Assembly (NCBI GenBank): GCA_050118555.1
Contig: JASFKQ010000030.1
Location: forward strand, 1 to 23,744
DNA length: 23,744 nt
Direction: 5' to 3'
Source of the DNA: CALKKN01 sp050118555
GTDB taxonomy: Bacteria; Pseudomonadota; Gammaproteobacteria; Xanthomonadales; SZUA-36
Made by a program: the position numbers and the translations under genes
Part shown: one piece after another, positions 8,011 through 14,900 of the stretch
How the letters are laid out: each line of letters begins with the position of its first letter
Numbering within the stretch: the first letter of the stretch is position 1
The notes under the pieces: generated by a model
Told to the model about the DNA's origin: nothing
Database searches by the model: none
What the model saw: only the letters and a program-made list of their open reading frames with translations

Positions 8011-8039
8011 AATGTAAGTAATTTCGTCAGGCATTGCAA
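8011..8039 (-). promoter_or_regulatory. Candidate arg operon promoter
   Basis: The -35 is TTGCAA (8039-8034), the spacer is exactly 17 nt, and the -10 is TACATT (8016-8011). Each hexamer matches four of six consensus bases. The expected start is near 8004, at or next to the first ATG of the leader ORF. It lies downstream of the terminator of the MMPL operon. I found no convincing ArgR box (TGAAT-N4-ATTCA type) around it. Confidence 0.5.
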
Positions 8040-8055
8040 CCGCTTTCTCAAGGCG

Positions 8056-8079
8056 GCAAAACGGCCTGCTCGGGCAGGC
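8056..8079 (-). terminator. Intrinsic terminator of the envelope operon
   Basis: Directly after the MMPL stop codon, the minus strand reads GCCTGC-CCGA-GCAGGC (8079-8064), a 6-bp GC-rich stem followed by CGTTTTG. The short T-run makes it moderate in strength. It separates the envelope operon from the arg leader. Confidence 0.6.
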
Positions 8080-10569
8080 TCACATGGTCTCGGCGGGAAT
8101 CTCGACCAGGGTGTTGCGCTTGCGCATCATCAGCCAGCGGACCAGGGCGGGCAGAATCACGATCGCACCAACCATGTTGGCCAGGAAAATGAAGGACAGC
8201 AGGATGCCCATGTCCGCCTGGAATTGCAGCGCGGAGAAGATCCAGGTGCCGACACCCGCGGCCAGTGTAAAGCCGGTGAAGATCACGGCGCGACCGGTCA
8301 GCCTGAGGGTCCGGTAGTAGGCTTCACGCAGGGTAAAGCCTTCCTTGAGCAGGATGTCCAGCCGGTTGTAGATATAGATGCCGTAGTCCACCCCGATACC
8401 CACGCCCAACGCCACCACCGGCAAGGTGTTCACCTTCAGGCCGATTCCATAGCTCGCCATCAGCGCCTCGGCCAGCGTAGAAACCACCACCAGCGGCAGG
8501 ATGATGGCCAGAGTGCCGAGCACCGTACGGTACGTCACCAGGCACAACAGTATGATGGAGCCGAATACCAGCGCCAGCATCGGCTTCTCCGCCGCGGCGA
8601 TGTCCTCGTTGGTGGCCGCCATCACGCCCACATTACCGGTGGCGAGCCGGAACTTCAGCCGCTCCGGCGTCACTTCGCCGGGTTCGCCCGCGGCCTCCTC
8701 GAGCTTTTGGTTCCTCATGGCGAAGGAAACGTCACCGATGTCCAGTTCCTGGCGCAGCTCTTTGACCCGGTTGACGATACGCGCGATGGTCTCGGCCCGG
8801 TGGTCCCGGGTGAAGATCATGATCGGCATCGCGCTGCAGTCCCGGTTCAGCAGCCCGGTATCCGTCTCGATGTTGCTCAGGGCCTGCCGCATCAGGTAAT
8901 GGTCGCGTGGCAGGATGCGCCACTTGATGTTGCCCTCGTTCCATCCGGCGTTGACGACCTTCGCGACCTTCGAGAGTGTAATCACCTTCTGGACGCCCTC
9001 GACGTTCTCCAGATGCCAGGCGAAACGGTCGATGGCCTCCATCACGTTATAGTTTTCGGTGCAGGCATTGGGCACAGTCTCGGCCACCACGGTCAGCACA
9101 TCGACACCGAGTGCGAATTTCTTTGAGATCAGTACCGCGTCACGATTGTAGCGGGAGTCGGGTCGCAGCTCCGGCACGCCCGCCTCGGAGTCGCCGATCT
9201 TCATGTCCTGGGCCCGCCAGTAACCGACCCCGAACAACAAGACCGCCACGGCGATGACGAGGATCGCGCGGCTGGGCTCGGTGAAACTCGCCAGGAAATC
9301 CCACAATCCGGATTTTGAATGGGCCTTGCGCAGCAGCCGTTCGCGGTAGGCGTGGGGATTCTTCAACTGCACCCACGACAGCAGCGTCGGGAGCAGGATG
9401 AGGTTGGTGAGGATGATGACCGCGACACCCACGCTGGCCGTGATGGCGAGTTCCTGGATGATGCGTATGTTGATGAACAGGATCGTCAGGAAGCCGATCG
9501 TGTCGGAGACGAGTGCGATGACGCCCGGCGCCAGAAGTTTCTTGATCGTCTCGCGCGAACCGTGCATGGGCGAGCGCCTGGGAATTTCTTCCACCGAATG
9601 CACGCCGCTCTTGGCCCAGTCGTCGGGGGTCCGTCCGCCGAACTCTTTCTCGACGATCCAGGCGCTGATTTTCTGCACGCCATGGCTGACGCCGATCGCG
9701 AAAATCAGGAACGGGGTCAGGATGTTCATGGGGTCCAGGCTGTAGCCCAACATGCTCAGCGTGCCCATTTGCCAGATCACGGCGACCATCGAGCACGTCA
9801 AAGGCAACAGCGTCAACCATGCCGACCGCGAATAGATGTACAGCAGGGTTGCAGTGATCGCCAGCGCGATCAGGAAGAACCACACCACCGAGGTGGCGCC
9901 GTCGGAGATGTCGCCGACGATCTTCGCGAAGCCGATGATGTGCACCGTCTGATGTTCGTTCTCGTGCCGGGTCCGGATCGCCTCCAGTTGGGCCGCGACA
10001 TCGCGGTAATCCAGCTTCTCGCCGGTCTGCGGGTTCTCCTCCAGCAGGTTCGCCCACACCATGGCGCCGGTAAAGTCTCCGGAGACCAGGCGCCCGACCT
10101 CACCGGACTTGACGATGTTGGACCTGACCCGCTCAAACATCTCCGGCGTCGGCACAAAGTTCGACGGAATGACATTACCGCCCGCGAAGCCATCCTCGAC
10201 AATTTCCACGAAACGCACGTTGGGCGTAAAGATCGAGCGCACACTGGCCCGGTCGACCCCGGGTATGAAGAAGACTTCGTTGGTGATTTCCTCGAAGTTC
10301 TTGAAGAACTCGGGTGTGAACATGTCCCCGTCACGGGCTACCAGCGCCACGAGTATCCGGTTGGCCCCACCGAATTCCTTCTCGTACTGAAGGAAGGTCT
10401 GCATGTATTCGTGTTTCAGCGGCAGCTGTTTCTTGAAGCCCGTTTCGATGCGCAGCTGCGACATCGCAAACAGCATACCGACGGTTATGACCAGGAACAG
10501 CGACACCACCGCGTAACGGGTGCTGATAAGGAAGGTGGCGATATGGTGCAGCCGGCTGTCAGTCGACAC
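8080..10569 (-). CDS. MMPL/RND superfamily inner-membrane exporter
   Basis: This 829-residue transporter has the duplicated RND layout. There is one TM segment at about 18-38, a large periplasmic loop at about 39-222, a five-TM bundle at about 226-400, TM7 at about 434-452, a second periplasmic loop at about 455-660, and a second bundle at about 663-815. The second half keeps the proton-relay motif GVGIGVDYG (722-730, Asp728). The matching place in the first half reads AIGVSHG (291-297) and lacks the aspartate. The start is GTG at 10569, overlapping the YCF48 gene stop by 11 nt, so translation is probably coupled. The family exports lipids and other hydrophobic compounds; the substrate here is unknown. 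It is the last gene of the five-gene envelope operon. Confidence 0.88.
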   Translation of the reverse strand: MSTDSRLHHIATFLISTRYAVVSLFLVITVGMLFAMSQLRIETGFKKQLPLKHEYMQTFLQYEKEFGGANRILVALVARDGDMFTPEFFKNFEEITNEVFFIPGVDRASVRSIFTPNVRFVEIVEDGFAGGNVIPSNFVPTPEMFERVRSNIVKSGEVGRLVSGDFTGAMVWANLLEENPQTGEKLDYRDVAAQLEAIRTRHENEHQTVHIIGFAKIVGDISDGATSVVWFFLIALAITATLLYIYSRSAWLTLLPLTCSMVAVIWQMGTLSMLGYSLDPMNILTPFLIFAIGVSHGVQKISAWIVEKEFGGRTPDDWAKSGVHSVEEIPRRSPMHGSRETIKKLLAPGVIALVSDTIGFLTILFINIRIIQELAITASVGVAVIILTNLILLPTLLSWVQLKNPHAYRERLLRKAHSKSGLWDFLASFTEPSRAILVIAVAVLLFGVGYWRAQDMKIGDSEAGVPELRPDSRYNRDAVLISKKFALGVDVLTVVAETVPNACTENYNVMEAIDRFAWHLENVEGVQKVITLSKVAKVVNAGWNEGNIKWRILPRDHYLMRQALSNIETDTGLLNRDCSAMPIMIFTRDHRAETIARIVNRVKELRQELDIGDVSFAMRNQKLEEAAGEPGEVTPERLKFRLATGNVGVMAATNEDIAAAEKPMLALVFGSIILLCLVTYRTVLGTLAIILPLVVVSTLAEALMASYGIGLKVNTLPVVALGVGIGVDYGIYIYNRLDILLKEGFTLREAYYRTLRLTGRAVIFTGFTLAAGVGTWIFSALQFQADMGILLSFIFLANMVGAIVILPALVRWLMMRKRNTLVEIPAETM

Positions 10570-11533
10570 TGTCGCCCCCCGTCACTTCCGGGAACTCGTG
10601 CGCGCCATCCTCCCCGACCAGCACGAAATGGCCGTCCGGCAGCGCGAGTGCCCCTGCAAAATCCACGCCGCTGGAATGGATATGGGTGGTGAACCGGCCG
10701 TCCGTACGGGTCAGCACGACTCCGCTGTTGCCGGCGATGACGAGCAGGCCGTTGCTCATCGCCGCGCCGGAAAGGCTTAGCTGGGTGCCCGTGTCCAGTT
10801 CGTTCCAGGTGTCGCCGAAATCGCAGCTTTCCATCGCGTGGCCACGCAGGCCGAAAAACAGTGCGCACTCGTCGTTGGTGCGGATACCGCCCCACATGGA
10901 ACCCTGGTAGGGCAAATCCATCATCTCCCAGCTGTCTCCGCCATCGAACGTGCGGTAGGAGAAGCCCGCTTCGCCCGCGATCATCATGCGCTGCTCGTCG
11001 AAGCGCACGATGCCGTTCAGATGGTATTCGTTCTCCTCGTCCACCGCCGAGTCTTCCCAGGTGCGGCCGCCGTCACTTGTCAGCAGGTAGAGCCCGTACG
11101 AACCGACCGCCATGCCATGCATCTCGTCCCGGAAGTACATGTCCATCACTGCCTGCTGCCGCCCGGGATCGAAATACTGGCGCGACCAGTTCTTGCCATG
11201 GTCACCGCTGGTGATGATGACTGCATCGTGACCGCCCGCGAACAGCCGATCGCCGATGCTGAAGACGGTGGTCAGGGTCGAGCGGGTGGGAACCGTTTCG
11301 GCCTGGCGCCAGGTCCGGCCGTCGTCATCGGAAAGCACCACGTGGCCACGCTCGCCGACCGCGACGAGCCGACTGCCATGCAGCGCCACGTCGAGCAGCA
11401 GGGATTGGGTTGCCAGTGGCTCATGCTCCGCGTACTCGACGTCCAGCACGTCATCCGCGCGCGCCGCGACGCACACCACCACCTGCAGCGAAAGCGCAAC
11501 GAGCGCAGCCCGGTAGCGGTGGCGGCTTGTCAA
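10559..11533 (-). CDS. Secreted YCF48/BNR-type beta-propeller protein
   Basis: The protein has 324 residues. An N-terminal signal peptide (hydrophobic 8-24, cleavage probably after ARA near 26) points to export. Five Asp-box repeats of the S/T-x-D-x-G-x-x-W kind are evenly spaced at 68-75 (SDDDGRTW), 109-116 (SGDHGKNW), 152-159 (TSDGGRTW), 195-202 (TFDGGDSW) and 236-243 (SCDFGDTW), as in YCF48/HCF136-like propellers that act in assembly of membrane complexes. I chose the TTG at 11533 because an AGGAG lies a proper distance upstream and the nearby ATG at 11553 is out of frame and quickly stops. It overlaps the exporter gene by 11 nt, suggesting that the two products work together. Confidence 0.82.
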   Translation of the reverse strand: MTSRHRYRAALVALSLQVVVCVAARADDVLDVEYAEHEPLATQSLLLDVALHGSRLVAVGERGHVVLSDDDGRTWRQAETVPTRSTLTTVFSIGDRLFAGGHDAVIITSGDHGKNWSRQYFDPGRQQAVMDMYFRDEMHGMAVGSYGLYLLTSDGGRTWEDSAVDEENEYHLNGIVRFDEQRMMIAGEAGFSYRTFDGGDSWEMMDLPYQGSMWGGIRTNDECALFFGLRGHAMESCDFGDTWNELDTGTQLSLSGAAMSNGLLVIAGNSGVVLTRTDGRFTTHIHSSGVDFAGALALPDGHFVLVGEDGAHEFPEVTGGDSVD

Positions 11534-11566
11534 TCGATGCTCCTGTTCACCATGCGCCGAACAAGA

Positions 11567-11584
11567 GGCCGGCCGGGGCCGGCC
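11567..11584. repeat. Perfect GC-only inverted repeat between DUF1329 and YCF48 genes
   Basis: GGCCGGCC-GG-GGCCGGCC is an 8-bp perfect inverted repeat made only of G and C. It lies in the 63-nt gap between the DUF1329 stop and the YCF48 TTG start. There is no T-run on the minus strand after it, so it is more likely an RNA-stabilising or partial attenuation hairpin than a full terminator. Confidence 0.6.
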
Positions 11585-11596
11585 CCCCTGTTTCAG

Positions 11597-12961
11597 TTAT
11601 CGCTTCCCGCGGGTCCGCAGCGCCTGCGGGGTGAACTGGGAAGGATCCATCTCCACATTGAATGTGTTCACTGCGGTCGTATTGTCGAAGCCCTGCGCGA
11701 CGTAGCGGCCCGACTGCAGATCGTAATGCGCCTCGATCGTGGACCAGAATGTCGGCACGTCGTAGTAATTGATGCAGTGTGCTTCCGACGCACGCCACAG
11801 TTGCAGACGACCGTCGTAGTGGTCGATCAGCAGGATCTGGTAGCTGTCTTCGTCCAGGTAGTACGTGCGCCGGGCGTTGATGTGCCGCATGCCTTCCTTG
11901 AGCGTGGCGTCTATGACCCACACGCGGTGCAGTTCGTAACGCATCAGGGCCGGGTTCAGGTGACCGGGCCTGATGAACTCGTCGTAGGGAATACCCTCGG
12001 CATGGGCCCCGTAGGAATTGTAGGGCACGTACATCTCGCGCTTGCCCACGACCTTCCAGTCAAAGCGGTCCATCGCGCCGTTGAACATGTCGGTCATGTC
12101 GTTGGTGCGCAGGCCGTCCGAGGCCGTGCCGGGGTTGTCATAGGCCACGTTGGGCGCCCGTCGGACCCGTCGCTGTCCGGGGTTGTACACCCAGGCCTGG
12201 CGCGGCAGTACCGTCTGGTTGAGTGTTTCGTGCACCAACAGGATGTTCCCGGCCAGACGAGCGGGCGACTCCACTTCCTGGAAGAAATAGAGCAGGATGT
12301 TGTTGATGCTTTCGATCGTTTCGCCTTCCTTGTAGTACAGGCCCAACAATTCCTCACGGATCACCGTCACCGAAAACTTGCCGTCCGCGGTGGGTGCGAT
12401 CTGCGTGTTGTAGCGCACGCCGCCGATGCCCTTGTACTTGAGCTTGTGGTTCCACATCAGCTCGTACGCGTTTTCCGGGAACGGAAACGGGAAGCCCTCG
12501 GCCGCATCCAGCACACCCTCGCCGTCTTCGGTCAGGCGCGCCGTCTTGCCGTTTTGCGCGGTCATGTCGTAGGTGCGCTGCGGGAACGAAGCCGTGCGGC
12601 GAGTCTGGTACACGTCCATGTAATAGGTATCGGGATACTTGGCGAAGGTAGCCATCTGGCCGACACTCAGCTTGTCCTCGTATTGCTTGTAGTTGCTGCC
12701 GTCAATGCGGAACAGCGGCTTGTCATCCGGGAACGGATTGGGATGATGGTCGCCCACCTTGTAACCCGGGGGAGGCTGCGTAATGCCGCCGGTCCATTCC
12801 GGGATCGTGCCGTCGGCGTTACCCGCACGTTCCGAACCCATAGGCGTCAAGTCCTCCGAGAGGCGATGAATCTGATCGGGCTTGGGACCCGCCCAGGCCT
12901 GGCCGATGCCCAGCACCAGGCCAATGCAGGCCGAAAGCGTCAGTTTTGTGATAGCGCGCAT
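11597..12961 (-). CDS. DUF1329 family secreted protein
   Basis: The protein has 454 residues with a clear signal peptide (MRAITK, hydrophobic 7-22, cleavage after AWA at 24). The mature part carries the family hallmark GNADGTIPEWTGG (48-59 region), close to the N-terminus, and aromatic-rich beta-strand segments throughout. DUF1329 proteins resemble the lipoprotein-carrier (LolA/LolB/LppX-like) fold and are commonly encoded next to DUF1302 proteins, as here. The ATG at 12961 has a strong GGAGGA ribosome site. It lies 15 nt after the DUF1302 stop. A periplasmic carrier role for a hydrophobic ligand is inferred from fold and context only. Confidence 0.88.
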   Translation of the reverse strand: MRAITKLTLSACIGLVLGIGQAWAGPKPDQIHRLSEDLTPMGSERAGNADGTIPEWTGGITQPPPGYKVGDHHPNPFPDDKPLFRIDGSNYKQYEDKLSVGQMATFAKYPDTYYMDVYQTRRTASFPQRTYDMTAQNGKTARLTEDGEGVLDAAEGFPFPFPENAYELMWNHKLKYKGIGGVRYNTQIAPTADGKFSVTVIREELLGLYYKEGETIESINNILLYFFQEVESPARLAGNILLVHETLNQTVLPRQAWVYNPGQRRVRRAPNVAYDNPGTASDGLRTNDMTDMFNGAMDRFDWKVVGKREMYVPYNSYGAHAEGIPYDEFIRPGHLNPALMRYELHRVWVIDATLKEGMRHINARRTYYLDEDSYQILLIDHYDGRLQLWRASEAHCINYYDVPTFWSTIEAHYDLQSGRYVAQGFDNTTAVNTFNVEMDPSQFTPQALRTRGKR

Positions 12962-12976
12962 GGAATCCTCCGGAGA

Positions 12977-14893
12977 TCAGAATGAATAGCGGACGCTGGC
13001 AGCGAAGAAATCCCGGTTCTCCAGCTGGTTGTACGATCCGCCACCCATGTAGCTGGTGTAGGCGAGATCGAAGATCCACTCGTTCAGGTAGTTGAATTCA
13101 ACGCCAAGCGTCAGCTGCTTGCGACCGTCGACAAAAGAGCCGCCCGGCCCCGGCGTCGTGCCGCTGACGTCATGGGACCAGCCCAGCCGGGGGCTGATGG
13201 TCACGGCGCCGATGGCGTTGTAGTAGTCGAAACGTGTAACGAGGCGATAACCCCAGCTGAGGTCGTCGGCGAAGCCGTCCGGCTCCGTCTCTGGGTTGTT
13301 CCAGTCGCCGGTTGTCCAGTCCCAGCCACCGCCGGAGTTCGTTCCCGGCCCCTCGTATCGCTGGAAATCCTTGGATGGCAGGTCAGAAACGTAATTCACC
13401 CCGGCCTCGGCCACGAAAACGATCTGGCCGGCCTTGAAGGGATTGTTCGGACCAAACAGCTTGGTCGTCGTAGCCTGGGCCTGCCAGGATTTGTGCTCAT
13501 CCCATCCCTGGATGCTATCGCCCACGTTGAATTCGCCGAGCTGGCTCTTGTACTGCAGGTAGTAGGACGGAAGCAACGGATTCAGGGGCGTCAGGCCGGC
13601 AAACAAAACCTCCACGTCGTCAAACTGCAACGGCAGGTTCGGCCGGTAACTGACCTCGCCGGACAACGACCAGGTCCCGATATTCGAGTTGAAACTGACC
13701 CCGTACAGCTGGATGTCCTCCGGGTATTCCGTCCAGTACGAGTTGGTGAACCCTGGCGGCACCTGGTTGACCGTAGTCCCGCTGACGAGCGGAAGACGGC
13801 TGTGGTAGTTCAGGAAGTAGAATCCCAGCTCCGTGCCGCCCGCATCCTGCAGGAACCAGCGCAGGGCGGCGCCGAACTGCCCGCTGTCGGACGGGAACCG
13901 GGTCTCCGACCTCGGCAGGGAGAGACCACAGCCCACCGCAACGATCTGCGCCGGCAGGCCGATGTCGGAGGCGCCAAAGTTGCCGTTGAGGCAGACATCC
14001 GCGTACAGGTCCGGATTCATGACCGGCTGCGGATAGATGAACCCCAGCATCGCGTAGGTGGCGCCTGGCGTCGCAATATCGTTCGTGCCGAAATAGGTGC
14101 CGGCCGGATCCGGAATGATTTCGCGGTATTCGAACATGTACAGGCCTTCCAGGGCCAAAGATTCGGTCAGGTCGACCGAGCCCCACAGCATGTTCACACC
14201 TTCGTAGGCTTCTTTCAGTTCCGCACCGGCCACACGCAGCTTGGACACGTCCACGGGGTTGATCACGTTGATGCCGCCCTGGACGAACGTGGACTCGCCC
14301 CAACTCACGACCTGGCGGCCGAGGCGCCAGCTGAGGTAATGCCCGCCGGCGTCGTGGGTGCCGTAAATATAGGCGTCCAGCAGCCGGATATCCTTGCCGA
14401 CGCGATCTTTTGCTGCGTCGGACAACACGGCCTTGTCGGCATTTTCAAAATCATAGAACGCGGTTGCGCGGAAAAAACCACCGAAATTGCGCCAATCCAC
14501 CTGAGCTTCCACCGTGGCCTTCACGGCATGGGAGATGATGTCGCCCTGTTCCGGGTAGTTGAGTATTCCGTCGTCGCCGTTGGCCGACCAGCGGCCGACC
14601 ACCTGACGCTGCGTCGCCTTGTCGTACATGAAGGCGAAGGGGTCGTTGGCCTGCTTGCCGACATCCGTCAGTTCGTAGTCTTTCAGGCGCCAGGAAGCGC
14701 CGTAGGAGACGGTGGTGTCAACGTTCCCGGACCAGTCGCCGCTGGAGAATTCGTACGCCGCCGCTTCCATGCTCCCAAGGGCGCCCAGCACCAACCCTAT
14801 GGCACAGGCCGCCGCCAGTGGCGCGGGGGATGAACCGGAACGGCGGCCCGAGGCCTGCTCATTCATGGGGATCTTCGAATATTTCATGCTCAT
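12977..14893 (-). CDS. DUF1302 family outer-membrane beta-barrel protein
   Basis: The protein has 638 residues. The N-terminal export signal (hydrophobic stretch at about 25-46, cleavage probably after AAA at 46) follows a slightly long n-region; ATG codons 1, 3 and 10 are all possible starts. I use 14893 because GAGGGG precedes it. The mature protein is full of alternating aromatic/polar strands and ends in SVRYSF, the terminal aromatic signature recognised by the BAM machinery. The segment GRQVVSWGES near 237-246 is typical of DUF1302. Only 7 nt separate it from the upstream lipase-like gene. The family pairs with DUF1329 and is thought to handle hydrophobic compounds at the outer membrane. 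Confidence 0.88.
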   Translation of the reverse strand: MSMKYSKIPMNEQASGRRSGSSPAPLAAACAIGLVLGALGSMEAAAYEFSSGDWSGNVDTTVSYGASWRLKDYELTDVGKQANDPFAFMYDKATQRQVVGRWSANGDDGILNYPEQGDIISHAVKATVEAQVDWRNFGGFFRATAFYDFENADKAVLSDAAKDRVGKDIRLLDAYIYGTHDAGGHYLSWRLGRQVVSWGESTFVQGGINVINPVDVSKLRVAGAELKEAYEGVNMLWGSVDLTESLALEGLYMFEYREIIPDPAGTYFGTNDIATPGATYAMLGFIYPQPVMNPDLYADVCLNGNFGASDIGLPAQIVAVGCGLSLPRSETRFPSDSGQFGAALRWFLQDAGGTELGFYFLNYHSRLPLVSGTTVNQVPPGFTNSYWTEYPEDIQLYGVSFNSNIGTWSLSGEVSYRPNLPLQFDDVEVLFAGLTPLNPLLPSYYLQYKSQLGEFNVGDSIQGWDEHKSWQAQATTTKLFGPNNPFKAGQIVFVAEAGVNYVSDLPSKDFQRYEGPGTNSGGGWDWTTGDWNNPETEPDGFADDLSWGYRLVTRFDYYNAIGAVTISPRLGWSHDVSGTTPGPGGSFVDGRKQLTLGVEFNYLNEWIFDLAYTSYMGGGSYNQLENRDFFAASVRYSF

Positions 14894-14900
14894 TCACCCC

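Noticed and set aside
7912..8030. An alternative 44-codon leader ORF in another frame, from an ATG near 8030 down to a TAA near 7899
   Set aside because: Its ATG lies within the promoter spacer and its Arg codons are scattered. Its stop is too close to the terminator stem to fit the attenuation geometry.
8004..8030. ArgR operator near the arg promoter
   Set aside because: Only one ATTCA half-like sequence (8008-8012 area) is present. No TGAAT partner occurs at the required spacing.
10838..14833. Very long open frames on the plus strand (715 codons at 10838-12985 and 553 codons at 13172-14833)
   Set aside because: They lie antisense to well-supported DUF1329, YCF48 and DUF1302 genes. Their products are His/Arg/Val/Gln-rich with no motif. 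GC-rich codon bias on the true strand explains them.
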